Positions 1 to 8,185 of a stretch of 64,000 bases of DNA are shown one piece after another (within the stretch, counting starts at the first letter, position 1; each line of letters begins with the position of its first letter). The notes beneath the pieces are model-generated. The model saw only the letters and a list, made by a program, of their open reading frames with translations, searched no databases and was not told the origin of the DNA. A program made the translations under genes and the position numbers. Source of the stretch: Paenibacillus sp. DMB5 (GTDB lineage: Bacteria > Bacillota > Bacilli > Paenibacillales > Paenibacillaceae); assembly GCF_001517085.1 (NCBI RefSeq), contig NZ_LRAC01000017.1, forward strand, positions 62,001 through 126,000. Reading direction: 5' to 3'.

Positions 1-559
1 TAGCCGCTTCTTCCAGCTCGGTGATGGTTTTAGGTGTTTCGGTGATGCCTGCTTTTTCGAACAGGTCCTTGTTGTACACATAACCGATACCTTCAAGGTT
101 CATTGGCATCCCGTAGGTTTTGCCGTCCTTGGTCATTGGCTCAGCTGCCAAAGGAATCAGATCCTTAACCCAAGGCTGGTCGGACAGGTCTTCAAGCTTG
201 TCTCCCCACAGTTCCATTTCCGCATAACCGCCGTTTGAGAAAATATCAGGCGCATCGCCGGAAGCGAATTTCGTCTTCAGGGCTGCCGCATAGTCCGCAC
301 CGCCGCCGACAGTCTGGATGTCCAGCTTGATGTTCGGATACTCTTTTTCAAATTCAACCTTCAGCTCGTTAAGGCCTTCTACGATTTCCGTTTTAAACTG
401 GAAGATTTTAACCGTTTTCACTTCTCCGGATGCGGAGTTGCCAGCGCTTCCATTTTGTGCGTTATTTGAAGCGGTATTGTTATTGCCGCCGCAAGCCGCA
501 AGCACGACAGACATCAGCATTACGCTGGACATCATTACTGCAGTACGTTTCTTATTCAT
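1..559 (-). CDS. ABC sugar importer, solute-binding lipoprotein (N-terminal part)
   Basis: The left edge cuts this gene; about 186 N-terminal residues are present. It opens with a lipoprotein signal (MNKKRTAVMMSS, lipobox LAAC followed by GGN) and an Asn/Ser/Gly-rich linker. The mature part has the pattern of a family 1 sugar-binding protein, including a block reading ALKTKFASGDAPDIF and a later block reading YNKDLFEKAGI. It would sit outside the membrane, tethered by lipid, and deliver a sugar to the two permeases encoded just upstream on the same strand. The start follows a GGGGGA ribosome site. Having the binding protein third, after both permeases, is less common than having it first. The substrate cannot be read from the sequence. 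Confidence 0.9.
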   Translation of the reverse strand, partial: MNKKRTAVMMSSVMLMSVVLAACGGNNNTASNNAQNGSAGNSASGEVKTVKIFQFKTEIVEGLNELKVEFEKEYPNIKLDIQTVGGGADYAAALKTKFASGDAPDIFSNGGYAEMELWGDKLEDLSDQPWVKDLIPLAAEPMTKDGKTYGMPMNLEGIGYVYNKDLFEKAGITETPKTITELEEAA

Positions 560-625
560 TCTATTTTCCCCCTTGATAAGTTTGAATGCTTGATAAATTT
601 ATGGAACGAAGGATTCGGGAGGGGA

Positions 626-1459
626 TTAACCCTTCACCGAACCCGCCGCGATTCCCTCAACAATGTAACGCTGCATGAACAGATAGAACACAACAATTGG
701 AGCTACACCAAGTGTCAGGGCCGGAAGCGCCATATCCCATTGCTTCGTATACTGCCCGAAGAAGGAGAAGGTTGCCAGCGGAATGGTCCGCAGCTCAGGT
801 GCCTGAAGAATCAGGGACGGAAGCAGATAATCATTCCAGATACCCAGTGCATTCAGTACGATGATGGTCATCAGCATCGGCTTGAGCAGCGGAAGTACAA
901 TCCGGAAGAATACAGTCAGCGGATTACAGCCGTCAACGGTTGCCGCCTCTTCGATCTCCAGCGGTACGGATTTGATGAAACCGTGGAACAGGAAGATCGC
1001 CATCGGAATGCTGAGGCCGAGTTGGGCCATTACCAGACCTGGAATCGAATTGTTGACGCCCAGGAAGTTAACCACCTGCAGGATTGGAATCATGATGGTC
1101 TGGAACGGCACCACCATTGCCGCTACGAACAGCAGCAGCAGAATCCGGTTGAACTTCGAATCTGCGCGGACCATCCGGTATGCAGCCATTGCAGAGAACA
1201 AGGCGATCAGGATAACACAGATCACTGTAATGATAATCGAGTTCCGGAAGGCTTCCGAGAAACGGGCCAGCTTCCAGGCCTGCGAGTAGTTGGACCAGAC
1301 GAATTCGGACGGCCAGGCCGCCGCATTGCTGAGAATTTCCCCGAACGATTTCACCGAGTTAGCCAGCAGGAAATAGAACGGTGACAGGAACAGCAGGCCA
1401 AGGAGAATCATAATGATTTCCAGGCCGTAATTCCACTTGCCTTTGCCTTCGGTTTTCAT
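626..1459 (-). CDS. Carbohydrate ABC transporter permease, MalG type
   Basis: A 277-residue inner-membrane permease of the MalG/CUT1 kind. Hydrophobic segments fit six membrane helices, the first at about residues 13-35. The cytoplasmic EAA loop that docks the ATPase reads EEAATVDGCNPLTVFF, and the protein ends VEGIAAGSVKG, the usual C-terminus of this subfamily. Its start codon overlaps the stop of the preceding permease by one base (TAATG), with AAGGAGG about ten bases upstream, so the two are translationally linked. It pairs with that permease and with the binding protein that follows. No ATPase gene lies nearby, so it probably uses a shared MsmX-like ATPase. Substrate unknown. Confidence 0.93.
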   Translation of the reverse strand: MKTEGKGKWNYGLEIIMILLGLLFLSPFYFLLANSVKSFGEILSNAAAWPSEFVWSNYSQAWKLARFSEAFRNSIIITVICVILIALFSAMAAYRMVRADSKFNRILLLLFVAAMVVPFQTIMIPILQVVNFLGVNNSIPGLVMAQLGLSIPMAIFLFHGFIKSVPLEIEEAATVDGCNPLTVFFRIVLPLLKPMLMTIIVLNALGIWNDYLLPSLILQAPELRTIPLATFSFFGQYTKQWDMALPALTLGVAPIVVFYLFMQRYIVEGIAAGSVKG

Positions 1460-2340
1460 TACGCTTCAACCTCCTTGCTCTTCGTAATCCGCACCTGAAT
1501 GACTGTGATGATGGCAACGATCAGGAAGAACAGCAGTGCTTTTGCCGTACCCAGTCCATATCGGTTGTTCAGGAAGGCTTCGTTATAGATGTTCATCGCT
1601 ACAGACTCTGTAGATTTGAACGGTCCGCCCTTGGTCAGCGACAGGTTGAGGTCGAACATTTTGAAGGACCAGGAAATTGCCAGGAACAGTCCGACTGTTA
1701 CAGCAGGCATAATCAGCGGAACGATGATGTTACGCAGGGTCTGGCTGCGGGAGGCACCGTCAATTTGCGCTGCTTCCAGTACCTCTTTGGATACATTATT
1801 TAGGGAAGCAATGTAGATAACCATCAGGTAACCGGAGGACTGCCAGACAAATACGATGACAATAGCCCAGAAGCCGGTTGTCGCATCGCCGAGCCACGGA
1901 AGATTGAAGAAGGACCAGCCGGTAAGATCACCCATAGTGGCGAAACCTTTGATGAAGATAAACTGCCATATAAATCCAAGCAACAGGCCGCCGATTACGT
2001 TAGGCATAAAAAAGATGGTCCGGAGCATGTTGCGTGTCTTTAGCGCTTTGGTCAGGAAATAAGCCAGGAAAAAGCCCACTACGTTGGTCAGTACAACCCC
2101 CAGAAGCGTAAACCGCACGGTAAACCAGAAGGATGACCAGAAATCGGGATCATTTGTAAAAATCGTTTTAAAATTGTCAAAGCCTACCCAGGCGACATTG
2201 CCGGATACGCCGTTCCAGTCAGTGAAAGAATAATACATCCCCATCACAAACGGGATAATCATGACGATCGTAAAGAACAATAATGCCGGGCCAACGAAGA
2301 AAAACTGTTGACCGAGTTGGGACAACTTATTGCCGCGCAT
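1459..2340 (-). CDS. Sugar ABC transporter permease, MalF type
   Basis: A 293-residue permease with six predicted membrane helices and an EAA docking loop reading EAAQIDGASRSQTLRNII. It is the first gene of the three-gene importer operon and is read away from the YesM-like kinase gene, with a 134-bp AT-rich gap between the two starts. A GGGGGG ribosome site precedes the ATG. The divergent arrangement with a YesM/YesN pair is typical of Paenibacillus, where the AraC-type regulator is expected to activate the neighbouring importer. The assignment to the sugar (CUT1) class is firm; the actual sugar is not known. Confidence 0.93.
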   Translation of the reverse strand: MRGNKLSQLGQQFFFVGPALLFFTIVMIIPFVMGMYYSFTDWNGVSGNVAWVGFDNFKTIFTNDPDFWSSFWFTVRFTLLGVVLTNVVGFFLAYFLTKALKTRNMLRTIFFMPNVIGGLLLGFIWQFIFIKGFATMGDLTGWSFFNLPWLGDATTGFWAIVIVFVWQSSGYLMVIYIASLNNVSKEVLEAAQIDGASRSQTLRNIIVPLIMPAVTVGLFLAISWSFKMFDLNLSLTKGGPFKSTESVAMNIYNEAFLNNRYGLGTAKALLFFLIVAIITVIQVRITKSKEVEA

Positions 2341-2474
2341 ATATTGGCCCCCCCTTTCTTTTACTCACTTACTTGTTTATGATCTATTCATATTATCTGT
2401 TTTTTGACGGGCCTCTTACACCTACGCAAGTGATCTTTCAGGTGTAAAATATTGATCGGATGTGACAAGAATCG

Positions 2475-4298
2475 ATGAAATGGAACAATATCCGCACCAA
2501 ACTGATCGTTTTTTTACTCCTCCCGACCCTTGTCTGTATTATGGCGACCATGTATATCAGCTATTCTTATACGACCCAATCGCTGCGGACACGGGCTGTG
2601 GACGAGAACAAAAATCTGCTCTATCAGGGCTATAAAAATATCGACAGTCTGATTCAGGAGATCAACCGGCTGTCGCTGAGTGTCTATTCCGACTCCGATT
2701 TTTACCGCCTACTTGAAGCCGGTTATGATGACCTGTCCTCCGATATCGCCATTTATAATTCGCTCAGTTACATTTCAACTTCACTGCCCAATATTTCGCA
2801 GGTGTACCTCTACGGCGTCAAGGACGGCAAAGCCACACTGATCACCGACAACACTACGCCCAAGCGCTGGCTGGGGAGTGCCCCCTATGAGGAGGCCAAT
2901 CTTACCGGCAGCTCTCCGGTTAAGGTGCAGAGCACCCATATCAGCAATGTCTATGGCCTGACCCTTCCGCTGACCCAGTTTGTTCCGGAACCGGTCTTCA
3001 CCTTTCACCGCAGAATCGAACGTATTCCTTCATCGGAAGCACTCGGCTATCTGTCCGTTGACGTCAAGCTGGCGGCGCTTACCGAAATTGTTGAGCAGCT
3101 GTATGAGCAGGACCAGGAAAATATCTATCTGGTGGACAGCGATGGCAACGTGGTCTACGGCCGGGATGAAGCTGCGCTCGGCAAGCCGCTGAATGCAGGC
3201 TGGTACAGCAGTCAGATTGCCGCGAATGCAGAAGCCCAGGGGTATTTTGAGGAAGGCGGTTCTGTCTTTATTTATCAGAAAATTGAAAGCACCGGCCTGA
3301 GCTGGACGCTGATCAAGCAAATTCCGGTCTCCTATTTGTTCCGTGAAGCCAAGGAGGCCGCCGGCATTAACATCCTGCTGCTATTCCTGCTGATGAGCAT
3401 GATCATCGCCCTGACTGTCCTTATCTCCTTCCGGATCACGGCCCCGATCAAGCAGCTGACCCGCTATATGAACCAGGTGCGGACCGGTAATCTGGAGGTG
3501 GACATCCGTCCGGCGGGCAATGATGAAATCGGTGTGCTGACCGAGCATTTCCGCAGCATGATGGACACGATTAACAACCTGATTCTGCGGGAATACCGGC
3601 TGGAGCTGTCCAACAAAACCAATGAGCTGAGGGCGCTGCAGTCGCAGATTAACCCGCATTTTCTGAACAATACGCTGCAGATTATCGGTACTTTGGCTCT
3701 TGAGATGAAGGTTCCGCAGATCTACTCCCTGCTCTCCGCGCTGGCCAAGATGATGCGCTACAGCATGCATAATGATGAAAAGATCGTCACCGTCAAGGAT
3801 GAGCTCGAGCATGTCAAAGCGTATATCGAGCTGCAGCGTGAGCGTTTTGAAAATAGATTTACTTTCCGCTACGATATGGAAGAGCTGCTGCTTGGTGCAC
3901 TAATGCCGAAGATGATTCTCCAGCCGATTGTGGAAAATTACTTCAAGCACGGCTTTAACCTGGCTCGTACTGACGGATTGATTGAGATTACAGCGGGCAG
4001 GCTGGACGGCGGGCGGATGGAAATCATCATTCAGAATAACGGCATGTCCATCCCTTCAGCTAAGCTGGAGAAGCTGCGCCAGGAGCTTACCCGGCCTGAT
4101 CCGCTTGATGTCTCAGCACTCAAGAGCAGTGAAGAAAGACGTGATGCGCCCGGCGCGGGTATCGGCCTCGGCAACGTGCTGGCCCGTCTGCGGCTGGTAT
4201 GCGGAGAAGATGCTATCCTTACTGTCGACAACCTGCCTGAAGGCGGCGTAATGGTCAGACTGGAAATTGAAATACTAACGGAGAGTGAACGGATATGA
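2475..4298 (+). CDS. YesM-like sensor histidine kinase
   Basis: A 607-residue membrane kinase. It has an N-terminal membrane helix (about residues 9-31), an extracellular sensor of about 260 residues, a second helix (about 297-320), a HAMP linker (APIKQLTRYM onward), then a His_kinase domain with phospho-acceptor His395 in QINPHFLNNTL and a HATPase domain starting near ILQPIVENYFKHGF. The family motif usually reads PHFLYNTL; Asn replaces Tyr here. The kinase should sense an extracellular sugar signal and phosphorylate the regulator encoded next. The two genes overlap by four bases (ATGA). The start codon has only a weak ribosome site, so the exact start is less certain. Confidence 0.92.
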   Translation: MKWNNIRTKLIVFLLLPTLVCIMATMYISYSYTTQSLRTRAVDENKNLLYQGYKNIDSLIQEINRLSLSVYSDSDFYRLLEAGYDDLSSDIAIYNSLSYISTSLPNISQVYLYGVKDGKATLITDNTTPKRWLGSAPYEEANLTGSSPVKVQSTHISNVYGLTLPLTQFVPEPVFTFHRRIERIPSSEALGYLSVDVKLAALTEIVEQLYEQDQENIYLVDSDGNVVYGRDEAALGKPLNAGWYSSQIAANAEAQGYFEEGGSVFIYQKIESTGLSWTLIKQIPVSYLFREAKEAAGINILLLFLLMSMIIALTVLISFRITAPIKQLTRYMNQVRTGNLEVDIRPAGNDEIGVLTEHFRSMMDTINNLILREYRLELSNKTNELRALQSQINPHFLNNTLQIIGTLALEMKVPQIYSLLSALAKMMRYSMHNDEKIVTVKDELEHVKAYIELQRERFENRFTFRYDMEELLLGALMPKMILQPIVENYFKHGFNLARTDGLIEITAGRLDGGRMEIIIQNNGMSIPSAKLEKLRQELTRPDPLDVSALKSSEERRDAPGAGIGLGNVLARLRLVCGEDAILTVDNLPEGGVMVRLEIEILTESERI

Positions 4299-5934
4299 AG
4301 GCGCTGATTGTAGATGATGAGGCAAGAGTCAGGAAGGCGGTCCGCCTGCTGGTCGACTGGGACGCCCACCAGATCGGGGAGATTATGGAGGCCGGAAGCG
4401 GCAATGAAGCAATAGAACTGATCCGTGAACATAAGCCCGGGCTCGTTATTATGGACATGATGATGGAATCCGGCAATGGCATTGAGCTAATGACGTGGGT
4501 CAATGAATTTGCCGGGAGCACGAAGTTCATTGTTGTCAGCGGGCATAATGATTTTGATTTTGTGCGCGAGACGGTCCGGCACGGGGGAATTGACTATATT
4601 CTCAAGCCTATTGAGCCTGAGGCCATCAATACGGCTGTCGCCAAGGCGGTTGCCGCCTGGCGCTCCGAGGCCGAAGAACGCAGCCAGCGGCAGCGGCAGA
4701 GCATCCGGCTGAACGAGATCAAGCCGATATACGGTGAGCGGCTGCTGTCAGCGCTCATAGATGATCCGGTCACTGCAGAGGCTACGCTGCGCCGGCTGGT
4801 TGCCGAGGGCGTTATCCCCGGCAGTGCCGGAGCCGCCCGTCTGCTGCTGGTGCAGACGGATGCCGGCAATAACCCGCTGCTGCGGCGTTTCGGCGGAGAC
4901 AGCGAGCTGCTCTATTATGCCATCGTTAACATTTGTAACGAATTTCTGCAGCCGCAAGGTATTGGCACAGCCTTCCGCTACTGGGGCGGACCGCCTGAAA
5001 TCGCCATTCTGCTGTGGGATGTCCGGGAATCCGTTACTGAGCTCATCAGCCGGATTAATCAGGGCCTGTTCTATACCCTGCAGCTGCGGATGCACTTCGG
5101 CATCAGCTCGGCCGGCAGCCTGCCCGGCGGCTTGCCGCGCAGCGCACAGAGGCTGCCGAAGCCTTACTGCGCCGCAATCTGCTGCGGCATGAGGATTACA
5201 GCCATTTTAGTGTAGCGTCAGCTGAATACCGGCAGGATACGGGCACAGCCGGAGCAAGACCGATCTTTGCTGATGTCCAAGAGGACTGGAAAGTGGCGGT
5301 TACCAGCGGCAACACGGACGCCTTGTCCGCTGCAGCGCAGCATTGGACCGAGGAGCTCAGCCGCAGCGGTGTCATCACTCCTGAGATGCTCGGCTCCTGG
5401 AAAGCCGATGCCCTGCTGTTCCGGTCCCGGCTGGTCCGTGAAACGCTGGGCAGCCAGGCCGAGAGCGCCCTAGCGGAGCTGGAGCTGGCCGACCGCGATA
5501 ACCCTGCTCCATATGCAGGCGGCTACTCGTTCTCGCTGTTTGCCTGGCGCGACTGGTCCTTTACCCTGATGCAGACCCTGTCCCGGTTACTGTCAGCCAG
5601 ACAAATCAAGGAACGCAATCCGCTGACCGAGATCGTAAAATATATCGATCAGAACTACATGGCCGATCTCTCGCTGCAGGAGGTTGCCGGCAAATTCTAT
5701 GTCAGCCGGGAGTATATCTCACGCAAGTTCAAGCAGGAATACGGTATTAATTTTACTGACTATATCGGAACCGTGCGGATCGAAAAAGCCAAGCTGCTGC
5801 TGCAGAATCCGAGCCTGAAGCTCTCGCAGATTTCGGAAATGGTCGGTTTTCATGATGTGAAGTATTTCAGCAAGGTGTTTAAGAAGCAGACCGGAGCTAC
5901 TCCGAAGGATTACCGGGTACAGGTTACCCTCTGA
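4295..5934 (+). pseudogene. YesN-like AraC-family response regulator, frameshifted
   Basis: The N-terminal receiver domain has phospho-acceptor Asp54 (VIMDMMM) and conserved Lys104 (YILKP). The C-terminal end is a double helix-turn-helix AraC domain (IVKYIDQNYMADLSLQEVAG, then AKLLLQNPSLKLSQISEMVG). The two halves lie in different frames. The first frame degenerates after GISSAGSLPGG and stops at 5215, while the downstream frame is already sensible at LAAQRTEAAEALLRRN from about 5131. Joined, the product is about 545 residues, normal for YesN. The change equals one missing base at roughly 5115-5140 in a GC-rich stretch. Both halves keep conserved motifs, so a sequencing error or a very recent mutation is likely. 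If intact, it would be the DNA-binding partner of the adjacent kinase and regulate the divergent importer. Confidence 0.88.
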
Positions 5935-6073
5935 AGTCCAAGCACACAGTAACCGGCTAATGCTCATTAATTTAATCTTTCAATTGTAATTAAGCAGGTC
6001 AAATGTCTATGCATAGGAGGCGGATGATGCATAATATGGGTCTGTAAGATGATCTTGCGGAGGAGGTAATACA

Positions 6074-6169
6074 ATGAGCGGTTGTGCAAATGTCGGCGGT
6101 CTGTTCACTTCCACTACTACAATCCTGGTACTCTACATTCTGCTTGTAATCATTCTCAAAACGTTCTAA
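6074..6169 (+). CDS. 31-residue YjcZ-like small membrane peptide
   Basis: A tiny gene with an excellent ribosome site (GGAGGAGGT, seven bases before ATG). The product begins MSGCANVGGLF and ends with one hydrophobic segment (about residues 15-29) and a short KTF tail. This layout, a short Gly/Cys-containing head followed by one hydrophobic helix, resembles the YjcZ/small sporulation peptides of Bacilli, which are known in spore preparations and often missed by annotation. A seven-codon reading frame (MMHNMGL) with its own AGGAGG lies just upstream and may be a leader or a decayed copy. A strong hairpin follows the stop. Function is inferred from resemblance only. Confidence 0.65.
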   Translation: MSGCANVGGLFTSTTTILVLYILLVIILKTF

Positions 6170-6192
6170 ATTGTCGGAGCTAAGCAGCAAGA

Positions 6193-6223
6193 AGCCAGGC
6201 AGCCGCAGACCGGCTGCCTGGCT
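6193..6223. terminator. 13-bp perfect hairpin, possible terminator
   Basis: A perfect 13-bp inverted repeat (AGCCAGGCAGCCG with its complement) around a five-base loop, placed between the small peptide gene and the convergent 101-residue gene. No U-run follows on either strand, so it may be a weak bidirectional terminator or a 3'-end stabiliser. Confidence 0.6.
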
Positions 6224-6246
6224 CCGCTAGTGCCGGGCCGGAAAAA

Positions 6247-6552
6247 TCAGGTATACAGAAGCGTAATAACCAGGAGTTCATAGAGCACCAGGGTCAAAAT
6301 AGCCTCGTCACTTCCGCCGAAGAAGGCACGCTGCCCTCCCTGCTGCTGAACCCCCAAATAAAAGAATCCCCTGTCACAGCCAAGTAATCTTCCCGCTACA
6401 ATCTGTCCGTCCATCGTCTGAACCTGTACAATCTGATTAACATGCTGTCTGCACACATTGTGCACATGATGTCTGACTGCTTTCAAATTCTGGACAGCCT
6501 GATTATCCGCCTGATACAGCACTTTGTGTTGCATCCCCGCCTGAATCCCCAT
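6247..6552 (-). CDS. Conserved-looking 101-residue protein with an Sm/SH3-like central strand pattern
   Basis: I do not recognise a named family with confidence. The product begins MGIQAGMQHKVLYQADNQAV, has a His-rich helix (VRHHVHNVCRQHV), a central stretch QIVQVQTMDGQIVAGRLLGC, and a hydrophobic C-terminus ending LVLYELLVITLLYT. The central pattern (V-V-x-DG-x-V-x-G-x-L, then D) resembles the first Sm-fold motif or a small SH3-like barrel. The Gln/His-rich head and hydrophobic tail would also suit a spore-coat or membrane-associated small protein. An in-frame GTG three codons upstream (6561) is an alternative start; the AGGAAGG site lies 4 bases before that GTG and 13 before the chosen ATG. 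Confidence 0.6.
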   Translation of the reverse strand: MGIQAGMQHKVLYQADNQAVQNLKAVRHHVHNVCRQHVNQIVQVQTMDGQIVAGRLLGCDRGFFYLGVQQQGGQRAFFGGSDEAILTLVLYELLVITLLYT

Positions 6553-6617
6553 TGTAAGCACACTACCTTCCTCATCTAAAGTACTCTATAGTATGCCTAA
6601 TGAGCTTCAAGGGTTCT

Positions 6618-7793
6618 TTACTCGGCATGGCCGTACCAGGCCAAAAATGCTTCAGCCACTGCCTTGCCGGCGTGACCGTTCGGATGCGGATCAAACTCGT
6701 TGCTCATATACTCCGGCCGGATCCGGTGCTCTTCCGGCGCAGGCTCCGACAATACGGCAGCGATATCGAACACCCGGTCCACTCCAGCGGGAGGAGCATT
6801 GAGGATCACCGCGTTTACCGTACGCCAGTAGGTCCCCCGCTCCTCCGCAAAGTTGAACGGGGGTACGGTGCTGAGAATAATCCCGGCCTCCGGGTTCGCT
6901 TCCTTGATCTTGTTAATAATCCCGGCCAGGTCGCCAAGCAGCTCATCTGCGGTCCGTTTGCCGATATCCAGGTCGTTGACGCCAAGCACCATCAGTACCT
7001 CATCGCCCTGCTTCGCCTTGTTCAGCCATGGGCCGTCCGCGGCCACATCATAGGCTCTGCCCCAGCCTGAACCGATGTTCCACAGGCCATACTCTGTTCC
7101 CAGCCCTTCGGCAATCCGTGCCGCCCAATACGTATAGGCATCCTTCTCCGTACGCACCCCCTGGGTAATCGAATCGCCCAGGAAGACAAGCTTCTTCGCT
7201 ACCTGCTTCTTGTAGCCGATATAGCTTGGTGCCACCAGCAGCTTATCCGATTCATTAAACCCTTCAGCTGCTTCACTGCCCGCAAGAGTGCCCGGAGCAT
7301 CGAATCCGCTGACCAGCATCCCTTCAACGTTATACGGGAAGGACTTGCCGGCGCCCAGCGTCCGTATCGTCCAGGTGAACGCCAGATAATGCCCTTCCGG
7401 CAGCTCAAGCTCTGCCTCATCGCTCCAGAAGCATTCGCCGGAAGCGACCTGCCGGGAGCCTTGTCCGCCAAAGGTAACCGGAATCTGTGTCCCCGGCGTT
7501 ACCGAGCCGTCCGGTACAAGCCCTCCGTCAGCAATATAGGCAGCCTCGATTACCCATTCTCCGCCCGGCTCACTGCCGCTTGCCTCCTGCCCCAGATCCC
7601 AGGTGGAATCCACATTGTTGCTGTGCCAGAACTTCAGCGTCAGGCTGCCGTTTTCCCTTAGGCGTACGTAAGTGCGGTATGTATGCGTAAACGGCTCCGC
7701 TGCATTCATAATAAAATTTGCTGCCGTGGATAATGCTGTTGCCGATGAGTAGTCAGCCTGGCTGAACACTCCGCTGTTGTCTTTATTGGTCAT
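6618..7793 (-). CDS. SGNH/GDSL-family hydrolase (carbohydrate esterase type)
   Basis: A 391-residue cytoplasmic protein with no signal peptide. The N-terminal half (about 1-185) looks like a beta-sandwich of the kind that precedes the catalytic domain in many acetyl-esterases. The catalytic half has the block I motif LVFLGDSITQG (Ser about 208), a Gly in the GSGWGRAYD region, Asn273 in VLGVNDLDIG, and the Asp/His block FDPHPNGHAG near the C-terminus. Such enzymes remove acetyl or other acyl groups from sugars, which fits a position just downstream of the alpha-xylosidase gene. The chosen ATG has AGGAG eight bases upstream; an ATG two codons earlier is too close to that site. Precise substrate unknown. 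Confidence 0.85.
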   Translation of the reverse strand: MTNKDNSGVFSQADYSSATALSTAANFIMNAAEPFTHTYRTYVRLRENGSLTLKFWHSNNVDSTWDLGQEASGSEPGGEWVIEAAYIADGGLVPDGSVTPGTQIPVTFGGQGSRQVASGECFWSDEAELELPEGHYLAFTWTIRTLGAGKSFPYNVEGMLVSGFDAPGTLAGSEAAEGFNESDKLLVAPSYIGYKKQVAKKLVFLGDSITQGVRTEKDAYTYWAARIAEGLGTEYGLWNIGSGWGRAYDVAADGPWLNKAKQGDEVLMVLGVNDLDIGKRTADELLGDLAGIINKIKEANPEAGIILSTVPPFNFAEERGTYWRTVNAVILNAPPAGVDRVFDIAAVLSEPAPEEHRIRPEYMSNEFDPHPNGHAGKAVAEAFLAWYGHAE

Positions 7794-7858
7794 AGTCATT
7801 TCTCCTATTCTGTTACGCTGGCAGGTCCAGCCTCTAACCGAGCTATCCGTGCTCCAAC

Positions 7859-8048
7859 AATTAGTTGGATTTTCGCCACCTAATTCTACTATTTTTCATC
7901 TTTTGCGATTACTAAGTGGAAAATCGTCACTTATTTTAGCCCATAAACCCCATTTACAGCGAATACTGGACAATTAAGTGTCATTTTTCCACCTAATATC
8001 CCTCAAACCACCGATTGGCTAAGAATTAGATGGCAAAATTCCACTTAG
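7859..8048. repeat. Four-hairpin intergenic element, copy 1
   Basis: The gap between the esterase start and the alpha-xylosidase terminator holds four imperfect inverted repeats. Their arms resemble TAAGTGG and CCACTTA around an A/T-rich loop of 7-9 bases (for example GGATTTTCGCC). Centres lie near 7872, 7923, 7984 and 8036, giving spacings of about 51, 62 and 52 bp. A second copy with the same order and spacing lies at 39000-39187. Apart from this element and the terminator I see no gene in the gap. Confidence 0.8.
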
Positions 8049-8122
8049 CTTAAAGCAAAACTCTGAAAAATCACAATAATCGCATAGAATCCGCCTGTAC
8101 TCAGGGGTTCCTTTAGATGCTT

Positions 8123-8176
8123 CAAAAAAGCTCCCTAATAAACCGGGAACAATCTGTTCCCGGCCATTAGAGAGCT
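8123..8176 (-). terminator. Rho-independent terminator of the alpha-xylosidase gene
   Basis: On the minus strand a long stem (AGCTCTCTAAT, mismatch, CCGGGAACA; loop GAT; matching arm) is followed by TTTTTT. It starts about ten bases after the alpha-xylosidase stop codon. Confidence 0.92.
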
Positions 8177-8185
8177 GGTCTTAAC

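Noticed and set aside
4295..5934. Programmed ribosomal frameshift in the YesN-type gene
   Set aside because: No slippery heptamer or A/T run is visible at the junction, and YesN proteins are not known to use frameshifting; a missing base is simpler.
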